DNA from: Chitinophaga sp. HK235
Lineage (GTDB): Bacteria; Bacteroidota; Bacteroidia; Chitinophagales; Chitinophagaceae
Assembly (NCBI RefSeq): GCF_018255755.1
Contig: NZ_CP073766.1
Span: 6,136,501-6,200,500, forward strand
DNA: 64,000 nucleotides
Direction of reading: 5' to 3'
The translations under genes and the position numbers were made by a program. A model generated the notes under the pieces. That model saw nothing but the letters and a program-made list of their open reading frames with translations. It did not search any database and was not told the DNA's origin. This document shows positions 25,618 through 34,533 of this stretch, piece after piece (within the stretch, counting starts at the first letter, position 1; every line of letters starts with the position of its first letter).

Positions 25618-25649
25618 CAAACCTACATGTTTTTGCGCAAAAACGCAAA
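25618..25649 (-). promoter_or_regulatory. Promoter of the PDH E2 gene
   Basis: Minus strand: -33 TTTG (25649-25646), 20-nt spacer, -7 TAGGTTTG (25625-25618), start codon 22 nt further. The -33 element lies in an ACGCAAAG octamer. Confidence 0.65.
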
Positions 25650-25713
25650 GAAGGAATGCTAAACGGTTTAAAAATGTCTAATGATCGTTAATATAATAAT
25701 ATACGGAACCAGC

Positions 25714-27672
25714 TTAAAAATCAAGCTCCATATTAAGTCTGTCTTTTAATTCCTTTACCAGCGGAAACTGCTCTGCCATTTGCTGGAATTGTTCCCTGCT
25801 GGAAAGCGGTGCCGGACCCAGGTCCTGGACCTGCTGGCTTTCATCCAGCTGAAGGGTGAGGATGATAGCCGGGTTGTTGAATTTCTGTTTGAAAAATTCT
25901 GATATCGCCAGTTTCTCCTCTTCCATAAACCGGTACTGTACAATGTTACGGCTCACGATACCTATTTCAGCGGTGTCCAGCAGCTTGAGGTTGGCCAGTG
26001 CCAGATTGCTCACCACCGTCATTTTGTTGGCCTGTCTGAACCGGTCAATGAATTCTTCCCAGTACACTTCCACTGCGCCGGCTGTGAGCGGAATACTTTG
26101 TACGGTGCTGGTGGTCTGCTGTTTGGCTGCCAGGGCTTCTTTCATGGCTGCCAGCCCGGTCAGCTTGCCTGCTGGTGCAGCTGGTGTAGCTTTGGCTGCT
26201 GCCGGTGTAGCCGTTGCCGTTGTAGCACTTCCCTGCATGGTTGCTGGTGCCGTATGGGTGACTGGTGCCTGTGTATTGGCTGCCGGTGCGGTGGTAGTAT
26301 TAGCTGGCATAGCAGGCTGGGCCGCTGTAGTTGTGTTAACGGCAGAAGCCGGTTGTGCCGGGTTGGCAGATGGCATGGCTGCCGGTGTCTCTACAGTCAG
26401 CCTGGCTGTTTCAGGCGACTGTGCCGCGATACTGGCACTGGTAGCAGGCTTGTCAGTCAGACTTTTGGCCGTTACCGGCTGTGCTCCCGGTGCTCTTAGC
26501 CGCTGCGGAGGTGTTCCGTCAGCTACCAGCTTTTTTTTTACGACCTCACCGTTATTGTCATCACTTACCAGGCTGACTGCCTGTTGCAGAAAACAGAGCT
26601 TGATCAGCGCCATCTCCACATGCAGCCGCTTGTTGCGGGCCAGCCGATAGTGGATTTCCGTTTCATTGAGCAGCTGAAGGGCGGTGATCAAGTAAGCGGG
26701 GCTGATCTGGCCGGACAGCTGTTTATATCTTTCTTTCAGGTTACCCGATACTTCTACCAGGTGAAAAGCTTTCTCCTCCTTGCTCAACAGCAGATTACGC
26801 AGAAACTCTGCCCAGCCGTTCAGGAAGTTGTCGCCTTCAAAACCTTTCTGTAAAATTTCATCATAGATCAGCAGTGCATTGGCTACATCCTGCCGTAATA
26901 CGGTGTCCATGATCCTGAAGAAATAATCATAGTCCAGGATGTTCAGGTGCTCCAGTGTATTCTGATAGGTGAGGTGCCCGCTGGTAAAACTCACGATTTT
27001 GTCCAGGGTGCTCAGTGAGTCACGCATACACCCGTCTGTTTTCTGAGCTACCAGGTGCAGGGCGTCGGCATCTGCCTGGATATGCTCTTTAGTACAGATC
27101 TCCTGCAGGTGGTCTACCGTATCCTGGATGGTGATACGTTTGAAGTCAAATATCTGACACCGGCTCAGGATGGTCGGTAATATTTTATGTTTTTCAGTAG
27201 TGGCCAGGATGAAGATCGCATAGGAGGGGGGCTCTTCCAGCGTTTTCAGAAATGCGTTGAAGGCCGAGGAGCTGAGCATGTGCACCTCATCTATGATATA
27301 GATCTTGTATTTTCCGGCTTGCGGCGAAAAACGTACCTGTTCCACCAGGGTACGGATATCGTCTACCGAGTTGTTGGACGCGGCATCCAGCTCGTGAATG
27401 TTGAAGGAACTGCCCTCATTGAAGGATTTGCAGGAATGACACTCATTACACGCCTCACCATCCGGCTGCAGGTTTTCGCAGTTGATGGTCTTCGCCAGGA
27501 TGCGGGCACAGGTCGTCTTTCCTACGCCACGGGGACCGCAGAAAAGAAAGGCATGCGCCAGCTGATTGTTACGGATGGCATTCTTGAGCGTGGTGGTGAT
27601 ATGTGCTTGTCCTACAACTGTTGAAAAGTTCTGTGGACGGTATTTACGGGCTGAAACGATAAAATTCTCCAT
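25714..27672 (-). CDS. dnaX: DNA polymerase III subunits gamma and tau
   Basis: 652 residues. Clamp-loader ATPase: Walker A GPRGVGKTT (46-54), zinc cysteines 65, 75, 78 and 81, Walker B IIDEVHML (127-133), sensor 1 ILATTEKHK and the SRC arginine-finger motif LSRCQIFDF. Domain III follows to about residue 370. A long Ala/Thr/Pro-rich linker (about 390-520) leads to a C-terminal tau-like domain. It loads the sliding clamp and couples polymerases at the fork. I see no obvious slippery heptamer for making a short gamma form. Confidence 0.95.
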   Translation of the reverse strand: MENFIVSARKYRPQNFSTVVGQAHITTTLKNAIRNNQLAHAFLFCGPRGVGKTTCARILAKTINCENLQPDGEACNECHSCKSFNEGSSFNIHELDAASNNSVDDIRTLVEQVRFSPQAGKYKIYIIDEVHMLSSSAFNAFLKTLEEPPSYAIFILATTEKHKILPTILSRCQIFDFKRITIQDTVDHLQEICTKEHIQADADALHLVAQKTDGCMRDSLSTLDKIVSFTSGHLTYQNTLEHLNILDYDYFFRIMDTVLRQDVANALLIYDEILQKGFEGDNFLNGWAEFLRNLLLSKEEKAFHLVEVSGNLKERYKQLSGQISPAYLITALQLLNETEIHYRLARNKRLHVEMALIKLCFLQQAVSLVSDDNNGEVVKKKLVADGTPPQRLRAPGAQPVTAKSLTDKPATSASIAAQSPETARLTVETPAAMPSANPAQPASAVNTTTAAQPAMPANTTTAPAANTQAPVTHTAPATMQGSATTATATPAAAKATPAAPAGKLTGLAAMKEALAAKQQTTSTVQSIPLTAGAVEVYWEEFIDRFRQANKMTVVSNLALANLKLLDTAEIGIVSRNIVQYRFMEEEKLAISEFFKQKFNNPAIILTLQLDESQQVQDLGPAPLSSREQFQQMAEQFPLVKELKDRLNMELDF

Positions 27673-27760
27673 ATGACTGCTACGCTTTCGCGTGCGCCGA
27701 AAATACGCACAAATTCACTAAGAGAAAAATGGTAGCCACCATAGCGGCTTTCAGCCCGCC

Positions 27761-29869
27761 TCAGGAACCCGGTTCCAAAGTCAGTAGCAACTCCAGATAG
27801 GACTTCTTCAGCAGGATATTGCTGTTATTATACTGTTCCACAACAGCCGAGATCACCTCATGCAACTCCTGGAGGGCTACATAATCGGGTACTTCCTGCT
27901 GCATAAAAACACATTCCTGGTCGGTAAACCGCTGCACCTGTTCATACAGCTCCGGACTGAGCGTGCCCGAATAGCCGGTAGAAACAGTGGCTTCGTGCAA
28001 CAAGCGCCTGAAACGCCAGCACCCGGCACTGAGCTCCTCCAGCCAGGGCCCCAGCAACGGCAGGGTACCATGACCAATATTAAATATCTGGCTGATGCCA
28101 TGGATAATGTTTATCACCTGATCATTCAGCCGGTGGGCAAACTCCTGGTGCAACAGGATGTCCTGGTATTGTTCTTCCAGCTGCCGGGCCTTGTCGGAGC
28201 CCTGCTCCAGGGCACGCTGGTAATGATAACGGTAGGCCAGCTGGTCGTGCGACAGCAGCCAGCTTTGTTCCTCTGCCACATGTGTGGCCAGTTTACGTAA
28301 CAGAATCCGGGCTTCGGCAGCCTTGTATTGCTGACCGTCAAATTCAAAGACACGGGTCTGAAACTGCCCCGATGCAATGGCCTGCAAAGTCTCCACGTCT
28401 TGTTTATCCCGGTAATACCGTCGCATCCGCAGGATAATGTCCGGATGATACAGCTGGGCAAAATTAAGGGTGGCAGCAGTTACGGGTAATGGACTGCTGT
28501 GCTGTACCGGTGGAAAAGACCGGTTGTCATAATAATCGTTGAAGGCTGCAGGGTATTCGTATAAACGGTGTTTTCGGGTAAGGTCTTCTATGAATGCTGC
28601 CGGTTCTATCCAGGAGTCCTCCTGGATATCCGGTGCTGACAGGTCGTATATCAGCTTCGTGTTTTGCTCCTGCAGGGATTCGGGGTTGTTGAACAGCTGC
28701 CAGGCGCTCCCGGTGGCCTGTTCGCAGGATACCGCTGCAGCCAGATACCGTTGTTCCCTGTCTTCCCGCGTAGGATGAGTAGTCCATTGCTCCCGTAGCT
28801 GTACCCGGCTTTTCAGAAAAGTCTGGAAATAGTTGTCTGTTATTACCGGCAGGCCTTCTGCATCAATGCAAAGGTAGTTCTGCCCCGCAAAATAATCCAT
28901 CACAGCACTATGGGCACTGAACAGGTTGCGGAAACGCTGTCCTGCAGTCTCCGGATCGGATAAATGATGCATACAGTAATCCATACAGTAGCTGCCCATC
29001 TCCAGCCTTCTGGTACCGCTAACCGTTGCAGCGGTGCCTGCCAGGGCAACTGCCACGGCATCGGCCCGGAACTCCATTTCCCTGCTTAACACCAGATATT
29101 GCCGGTTGATCAGATGGTATACTTTCTTCAGCAAAAACTGCATACTGTTGACAATCATCCTGGTCAGGTGAGCAAAAAAGGCGGGAAGACTGCCATGACT
29201 GCTCCAGCGTATCACCAGCTCATTCCAGCTGTCATTTTCATAAAGCATGTTGTATAACACCTTGTTCAGGGTGTACACATAACTGCCCAACTTCATGCTG
29301 CGCCGGGAAAAATGTGCAAACTCATGTGCCAGCACCATTTTAAATTCACTGATATTAAGACTGTTCACCAGCCCCAGTCCAATCTCCAGATTCATGGCTG
29401 AGGGCCATAAAAGACTGAAAAAACTGGTATTGTAAAATACCGAAGCCTGTACATCCGGCACAACAAAAATCTTCTTCGGAAAACGAATCCGCGTCTCCTT
29501 TACCAGTCTGGAAATAAAATCAAATAAACGGGGATGATGATCAGCATCAATCAACGTACGATAGGGGTTGACCGGTGGCCGCTGGTAAAATAGAAACTTA
29601 ACCAGAAAAAACAGTAACATGCCCCCCAGCAACAGGAGGGCCGGCCCTACAATGAAGGTGTATATACTCGGATAATAACCCGGTAAAGCTACGCCGGCCG
29701 CAACAAAGCCTGCCGCCAGGGCTACAGCTGTCAATAATATGATCACATACAACAGAAAAAAGAGCAATATAAAGCCGGTTACCTTGACAATCTGCAGCCT
29801 AAACAGCGCCGAAGGCTGGAAGAACAAAGGATCTTTCACCCCCGGACTTTCAGGATATAAGTTGGTCAT
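27761..29869 (-). CDS. M48 family membrane metalloprotease
   Basis: 702 residues. Two hydrophobic segments (about 28-62 and 70-95), then a zinc peptidase domain with HEFAH (His 182, Glu 183, His 186) and the downstream third-ligand motif EFRAD (266-270). The C-terminal 400 residues are helical and not a family I recognise. This is an HtpX/Ste24-type membrane-bound M48 peptidase, possibly for protein quality control. It is longer than HtpX (about 290). A promoter with two direct repeats in its leader lies upstream. Confidence 0.88.
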   Translation of the reverse strand: MTNLYPESPGVKDPLFFQPSALFRLQIVKVTGFILLFFLLYVIILLTAVALAAGFVAAGVALPGYYPSIYTFIVGPALLLLGGMLLFFLVKFLFYQRPPVNPYRTLIDADHHPRLFDFISRLVKETRIRFPKKIFVVPDVQASVFYNTSFFSLLWPSAMNLEIGLGLVNSLNISEFKMVLAHEFAHFSRRSMKLGSYVYTLNKVLYNMLYENDSWNELVIRWSSHGSLPAFFAHLTRMIVNSMQFLLKKVYHLINRQYLVLSREMEFRADAVAVALAGTAATVSGTRRLEMGSYCMDYCMHHLSDPETAGQRFRNLFSAHSAVMDYFAGQNYLCIDAEGLPVITDNYFQTFLKSRVQLREQWTTHPTREDREQRYLAAAVSCEQATGSAWQLFNNPESLQEQNTKLIYDLSAPDIQEDSWIEPAAFIEDLTRKHRLYEYPAAFNDYYDNRSFPPVQHSSPLPVTAATLNFAQLYHPDIILRMRRYYRDKQDVETLQAIASGQFQTRVFEFDGQQYKAAEARILLRKLATHVAEEQSWLLSHDQLAYRYHYQRALEQGSDKARQLEEQYQDILLHQEFAHRLNDQVINIIHGISQIFNIGHGTLPLLGPWLEELSAGCWRFRRLLHEATVSTGYSGTLSPELYEQVQRFTDQECVFMQQEVPDYVALQELHEVISAVVEQYNNSNILLKKSYLELLLTLEPGS

Positions 29870-29908
29870 AACAAAACATCAGATTAAATACAATACGTAT
29901 GGTCGCTG

Positions 29909-29945
29909 TTAAGGGATTTAAATATAACCATAATTAAGGGATTTA
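29909..29945. repeat. Direct repeats in the M48 protease leader
   Basis: TTAAGGGATTTA occurs twice, at 29909-29920 and 29934-29945, 25 nt apart start to start, between the predicted promoter and the start codon. Confidence 0.5.
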
Positions 29946-29954
29946 TTTTCCCTG

Positions 29955-29986
29955 CAAACGTAGGTACGATAATGATATGATGCAAT
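29955..29986 (-). promoter_or_regulatory. Promoter of the M48 protease gene
   Basis: Minus strand: -33 ATTG (29986-29983, 3 of 4), 20-nt spacer, -7 TACGTTTG (29962-29955). Confidence 0.5.
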
Positions 29987-30097
29987 GAAATCTGCTGCTG
30001 TGGCCGGTTGGGGTAGGTCTGCATCTTTTCTGTCTGAAGTTGTCATGCCCTGAAATAAAACGTTGGTGTGAGGGAGGCCGATATCCCATTCAAGCAA

Positions 30098-30129
30098 AAA
30101 AACGCGAAGGAAATATCCTTCGCGTTTTT
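30098..30129 (-). terminator. Intrinsic terminator of the GNAT-like gene
   Basis: 14-bp stem AAAAACGCGAAGGA / TCCTTCGCGTTTTT with a 4-nt loop; 34 nt after the stop codon on the minus strand. Confidence 0.85.
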
Positions 30130-30162
30130 GAAGTAGTATATTTTTACAGGGATGCCCCCTTT

Positions 30163-31329
30163 TTAGTCTAAAATCGGATGTCTTTCCACTGGCATGCTGG
30201 GATCAAACATGCACCGGTAGGTGGTCAGAGTCCTGGTAGGAGATGCGCCCAGGCTGGCTGCCACGTTCAGCATCCGGGGATTGAAGTCCCCGACCCATTG
30301 CATTTCATAAGACTCATAAGGCATGCTCCGGGGCTGTATCACTTTAGCGCCTTCCATGATAAGGTAAGCATCCACTCCTTTACTCTGGAACTCCGGTACT
30401 ATCCCGAAAATGATGCCCACCATCTTATTACATTGTCTGGTGAGTTTCATCCATAAAAACAGGAGTTTGCCCCACAAGCCCATTTTCCCATTCATATGTT
30501 TTATGTACTGGTTCAGGTCGGGCAGATTAAGCCAGATGCCGATCGGTTCATCCTTATAATAGGCAAACCAGGCAATTTTTTCGTCCAGCAGCGGCTTCAT
30601 CTGGTTGAAGAGGCTCAGTGCCTGCCCCTTGCTAATTTCCTTTCCGCCGGCATGTTGCGCCCAGGCTTTGTTATATACAGTGCTGAAGTCTTCTGCGAAT
30701 TTCTCCAGCTGGTTTTTGCGGATATGTTTTGCGCTGAAATTAGGGTCCTGGCTAATGGCGGCATGCCGGGTATGGAACTTTTGGGCCAGCTCGCCACGGC
30801 TTCCCATACCGTAACAGATCTGGTTGAAAAACAGCCCGAAGCCGTAAGTCTCAAACAACCGCACATAGTAGGGCGGGTTGAAGTTCATGCAATACAAAGG
30901 CTCGTGATAACCCTGGGTCAGTAATCCCCACCAGTTGTTACGTTCCCCGAAATTGATAGGGCCGTCCATGGCTTCCATCCCTCTTTCCTGTAACCATTTT
31001 TTGGCAGTGTCGAACAGCTGGTTGGCCGCTTCCTGGTCATCGATACAGTCGAAAAAGCCGATACCTCCAACTTTTACCTTATCTCCCTTATTGGTATACT
31101 TTCTATTGACAAATGCAGCGATCCTACCGGTCAATTGGCCCTGTTTGTCTTTCATAATCCACCGTACGCACTCCCCATGCCGGAATGCCTTGTTCTTCTG
31201 AGGGTCAAAAACACCATCAATATCCTTGTCCAGTGGCCTGATCCATCCAGGTACGTCCTTGTTTAATCTAACGTGTACTGCCAGGAACTCCGCTGCCTTT
31301 TGAGCGTTGTCTACTAAAATCAATTCCAT
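30163..31329 (-). CDS. GNAT-like N-acetyltransferase-fold protein (YghO-like)
   Basis: 388 residues from ATG 31329 (MELILVDNAQKAAEF). A two-part protein: the N-terminal part has GRIAAFVN and KVGGIGFFDCIDDQEAANQLFDTAKKWL, which resembles a GNAT acetyl-CoA-binding beta-bulge and helix, and the C-terminal part has GIIFGIVPEFQSKGVDAYLIMEG, a second GNAT-like segment. Such long GNAT-like proteins (YghO group) have no established substrate. A minus-strand -7 box TATTTTTG (31351-31344) is 14 nt upstream without a clear -33. It is divergent from the next membrane protein gene. Confidence 0.7.
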   Translation of the reverse strand: MELILVDNAQKAAEFLAVHVRLNKDVPGWIRPLDKDIDGVFDPQKNKAFRHGECVRWIMKDKQGQLTGRIAAFVNRKYTNKGDKVKVGGIGFFDCIDDQEAANQLFDTAKKWLQERGMEAMDGPINFGERNNWWGLLTQGYHEPLYCMNFNPPYYVRLFETYGFGLFFNQICYGMGSRGELAQKFHTRHAAISQDPNFSAKHIRKNQLEKFAEDFSTVYNKAWAQHAGGKEISKGQALSLFNQMKPLLDEKIAWFAYYKDEPIGIWLNLPDLNQYIKHMNGKMGLWGKLLFLWMKLTRQCNKMVGIIFGIVPEFQSKGVDAYLIMEGAKVIQPRSMPYESYEMQWVGDFNPRMLNVAASLGASPTRTLTTYRCMFDPSMPVERHPILD

Positions 31330-31393
31330 TGATACTATTTGTACAAAAATAATAAAAACAGTCGTTGGCATTATTTTTTCTGAATGCCACCAT

Positions 31394-32011
31394 ATGAAGC
31401 GAAATTATATAATCCCTTTGATACTAAGCACACTTACCATAATCCTGGCCCTTGGTTATTGCCGGCAACAAACGCAGGTGCGGAAGGTGCTTACTGAAAA
31501 CCAACGGCTGTGGAATGAAAACAGGGACCTTCGCAAAACACTGGAACAATACAATAGTGTAAGCCATCAGATAACCGACCGTCAGGCCGTTCAACAGCGG
31601 GTAGCAGGGCAGTTTGTCGAAAGACGTGCCTATTACCGCCGTAACTGGCAGCAGTTCATCTCTGTGGGTGCCAGCGATTACCGGACCGGTTTTCTGGGCG
31701 GCATCAAGGGACTTAGCATTATTGTGCGCAACCAGACAGAATACCCAATAGATAATGTGGTGGTTACCGTACAATATATGCGTAATAATGATGATGTCTT
31801 TAAAACAGAACAATATACTATCAACAATATTCCTGAAAAGGGTGAGCGTAGCATAGCAGCATCCAACAGCCGTAAGGGCAGTAAGGTAAATCTGCAGCTG
31901 GTTAGTATCACCAGCCAGGCGATGAATTTCTGTTGGGCAGCAGACAAACCCGCACCCGCAGGTAACCCCGATCCGTTTGAATGTGTGCCCTCCGCCCCAA
32001 AGAATCCGTAA
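31394..32011 (+). CDS. Hypothetical single-pass membrane protein
   Basis: 205 residues from ATG 31394 (MKRNYIIPLILS). One N-terminal membrane anchor (about 5-20), a coiled-coil-like stretch (about 25-55, QVRKVLTENQRLWNENRDLRK), then a beta-rich domain with LSIIVRNQTEYPIDNVVVTVQYM that resembles a FxLYD-type periplasmic fold. I do not recognise a family with certainty. The following GNAT gene begins 9 nt after its stop, so the two are likely co-transcribed. Confidence 0.7.
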   Translation: MKRNYIIPLILSTLTIILALGYCRQQTQVRKVLTENQRLWNENRDLRKTLEQYNSVSHQITDRQAVQQRVAGQFVERRAYYRRNWQQFISVGASDYRTGFLGGIKGLSIIVRNQTEYPIDNVVVTVQYMRNNDDVFKTEQYTINNIPEKGERSIAASNSRKGSKVNLQLVSITSQAMNFCWAADKPAPAGNPDPFECVPSAPKNP

Positions 32012-32020
32012 ATTTACCGC

Positions 32021-32533
32021 ATGATTATATTAAAACCGGCCAATACCCCGGATGAAGCAGTCAGAGAGCTGTATGAAGAAGCTTTTCCATATGACGAGAG
32101 ACGGGATTGGCCGGTAGTGCTTTCCCTGATGGAAACAGGCAAACTCCGGCTGTTACATTTGACCAAAGACGGCCAATTTGCCGGTTTTGTATTTTACTGG
32201 CCACTGCCAGATTTTACTTTTATTGAATATTTCGCGGTCCATGCTGCGGCCAGAGGTGGTGGCATTGGTACCTATATCATGGAGGAGCTGGAGAAAATGT
32301 TTGGACGGCTGGTGCTGGAAGTAGAACCGCCCCTGACTGAACAGGCCCGTCGCCGGATCGTATTCTATGAAAGACTGGGATACAAAATGTTTGATGAGCC
32401 TTATTTTCAGCCCCCTCATCACGAGGGATATCCTCAGCTGGAACTGCGCTTAATGCAGAAAGGTTCCACACACGGTGAAACCTTTCAGACCATTAAAAAT
32501 CAGATATATCACTATGTTTATAACCTCAGCTAG
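32021..32533 (+). CDS. GNAT family N-acetyltransferase
   Basis: 170 residues. A compact GNAT domain: LRLLHLTKDGQFAGFVFYW, FIEYFAVHAAARGGGIGTYIMEEL (about 70-90, the acetyl-CoA pyrophosphate-binding RxxGxG-type loop as RGGGIGT), and IVFYERLGYKMFDEPYFQPP near the end. Substrate unknown. Its last 4 nt overlap the end of the convergent Q-rich lipoprotein gene. Confidence 0.85.
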   Translation: MIILKPANTPDEAVRELYEEAFPYDERRDWPVVLSLMETGKLRLLHLTKDGQFAGFVFYWPLPDFTFIEYFAVHAAARGGGIGTYIMEELEKMFGRLVLEVEPPLTEQARRRIVFYERLGYKMFDEPYFQPPHHEGYPQLELRLMQKGSTHGETFQTIKNQIYHYVYNLS

Positions 32534-34134
32534 TCTCTTCTGATCCTTTCTCCACTGCCACTGTTATTGGACTCACGTGATTGGGGCTGAGGTTGTTGTC
32601 GTTGCTGTTGTTGCTGTTGACGCTGGATCCTTTCCTGTTGCATCTGTTGCTGTCTCTGTTGTTGCTGCTGTTGTTGCTGCTGCTGTTGTTGTTGCTGCCT
32701 CATCTGCTGGTCTCTCTGCATCCTTTGTTGTTGTTCCATCTGCTGTTGCTGTTGTCTCATCTGCTGATCGCCTTGGTACTGTTGATCTCTTTGTACCCTT
32801 TGCTGTTGTTCCATCTGCTGTTGTTGTCTCGCCTGCTGATCGCGCTGGTATTGCTGATCTCTCTGTGCCCTTTGCTGTTGTTCCATCTGCTGTTGCTGTT
32901 GTCTCGCCTGCTGATCGCGCTGGTACTGTTGATCTCTCTGTACCCTTTGCTGTTGTTCCATCTGCTGTTGCTGTTGTCTTGCCTGCTGATCGCGCTGGTA
33001 TTGCTGATCTCTCTGTACCCTTTGCTGTTGTTCCACCTGCTGTTGCTGTTGTCTCGCCTGCTGATCGCGCTGGTACTGTTGATCTCTTTGCATCCTTTGC
33101 TGTTGTTCCATCTGCTGTTGTCTTATCTGGTCGTCGCGCTGAAACTGCTGGTCCCGTTGGATGCGTCCTGGCTGTTGTATCGGCTGTTGTTGTGTAGGTT
33201 GTTGTATCGGTTGACGGTCATTGCCTGGCTGTCCTACTCTAGAAGGACGGCCTCCGGGGTTGCCGGGTATATTATTGCCGCTGTTGTTGTTATTGTTGTT
33301 AATCACCGGTTCTCTTGAAATACGGCCGCCGTTATTGTTACCGTTGTTGATATTACCATTGTTGATGTTACCATTGTCACGGGCAGGCCTGTTGTTGCCT
33401 CTGTTCAGGGCAGCAGCGTCCGGACGGAAGATCTGGTACTGGTTGTTCTGGATTCTGCTGGCGCCGGGTCTGTCGGTGCTGGCCACTCTTACAGGTCTGA
33501 TAGCTCCGCCGGTATAACGTTCCACTTCATTTGCACTGGGACCTCTGGAAATTCTGCCGGAGGAACCATAATTATTGTTGATAATGGTCGTGTTGTTGAT
33601 GATGGTAACGTTACGGCTATTGTTGACATAATAATTGTTGATATGCGGACTGCTGATATATCTTCTGGGCACAAAAGACCAGTAAGCAGTAGGCATTGTG
33701 TAGGATGCAGGACCCATAGGCGCCCATCCGTAATAATCACCTCCACCTCTCCAGTCTACCCATGCAGGTCCCCATTCGTTACCGGGTACCCACATCCAGC
33801 CATACATGCCGTCGTACATCCAGCGGCCATAGTGGAAGGCTGCCCATCCCCAGCTGTAATCAGACATCCAGGTCCAGCCATAATCGGTGTAAACCCAGTG
33901 TCCACCGGAATAATACGGCCTGAAGTCCGCTCCGGCATTCGGTATCCATACCTGATTGTAACCAGGGTAGCTGACCCAACGACCATAGGGGCTTAATTCA
34001 TCATAAAATGAGATAGACGCGCCAACCTGTACCTGTGGACCGGGGCTGTATGCAGAATAAGTGGTGGCGCAGCTGCCCAGGAAGAAGGATATAAGTAAGA
34101 GAGATAATGCTGTGTTTTTAAATAATCTGTTCAT
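32530..34134 (-). CDS. DUF6600-like lipoprotein with a Q/R-rich tandem repeat tail
   Basis: 534 residues. Signal peptide with lipobox FLGSC (Cys 22). Residues about 40-170 are Trp/Tyr/Gly-rich (SPYGRWVSYPGYNQVWIP, GWTWMSDYSWGWAAFHYGRW), as in DUF6600 proteins of Bacteroidota. An Asn-rich stretch follows, then about six near-identical 25-residue units built on RDQQYQRDQQARQQQQQ and MEQQQRVQ, and a polyglutamine run. A surface or periplasmic structural role is possible; function unknown. Repeat copy number is likely to vary between strains. Confidence 0.8.
   Translation of the reverse strand: MNRLFKNTALSLLLISFFLGSCATTYSAYSPGPQVQVGASISFYDELSPYGRWVSYPGYNQVWIPNAGADFRPYYSGGHWVYTDYGWTWMSDYSWGWAAFHYGRWMYDGMYGWMWVPGNEWGPAWVDWRGGGDYYGWAPMGPASYTMPTAYWSFVPRRYISSPHINNYYVNNSRNVTIINNTTIINNNYGSSGRISRGPSANEVERYTGGAIRPVRVASTDRPGASRIQNNQYQIFRPDAAALNRGNNRPARDNGNINNGNINNGNNNGGRISREPVINNNNNNSGNNIPGNPGGRPSRVGQPGNDRQPIQQPTQQQPIQQPGRIQRDQQFQRDDQIRQQQMEQQQRMQRDQQYQRDQQARQQQQQVEQQQRVQRDQQYQRDQQARQQQQQMEQQQRVQRDQQYQRDQQARQQQQQMEQQQRAQRDQQYQRDQQARQQQQMEQQQRVQRDQQYQGDQQMRQQQQQMEQQQRMQRDQQMRQQQQQQQQQQQQQQRQQQMQQERIQRQQQQQQRQQPQPQSRESNNSGSGERIRRD
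32695..33165. repeat. 75-bp tandem repeats in the Q-rich lipoprotein gene
   Basis: Roughly six 75-bp units (one 72-bp) coding a 25-residue Gln/Arg/Asp/Met unit, followed on the 3' side of the gene by a CAG/CAA run at about 32645-32695. In the opposite direction this produces long Leu/Val-rich frames that are not genes. Confidence 0.85.
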
Positions 34135-34533
34135 AGCTCCTGTTTTTTAGTCCTGATTGGTTTCGCTGTTATTAGACTTTGCGGAGACTCAAAGGCTTAT
34201 TTTTATTTTTCCGGTTTAAACTTCAATGATCTGCTATCGGGATTGGTGTTTCAAACGCGGTCTAAATGCAGTTTGTCCACTAAGACAAATTGTTAAGGAA
34301 ATTTGTTAAAATTTTTATAACGCTTTGCTGCAGGTAGAGCGTTATATCTTAACTATGACAAAAATGATTCCAATTTATTCAAAGACCATAACGTATACTG
34401 ATACAATGTTTTAAGAATTGTGTATTATTGAGGGATGATCGATTTTCTCAATATTAAAACATGTAAACCACTAACAACCCTTGCCCTTCACTTTTTTTCT
34501 GATTTCCTGACTTTTTAAACCTTAGATGAACCT
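34135..34533. other. Divergent intergenic region
   Basis: 399 nt, AT-rich, between the Q-rich lipoprotein and DUF4349 genes. It must carry both promoters; no convincing TTTG/TAnnTTTG pair was found. It holds an 8-bp dyad ATAACGCT-N13-AGCGTTAT at 34317-34345. Confidence 0.5.

Noticed and set aside
32581..33318. Long plus-strand Leu-rich and Val-rich frames opposite the Q-rich lipoprotein gene
   Set aside because: They are the antisense reading of CAG/CAA-type repeats; composition is pure repeat and no start region or homology is visible.
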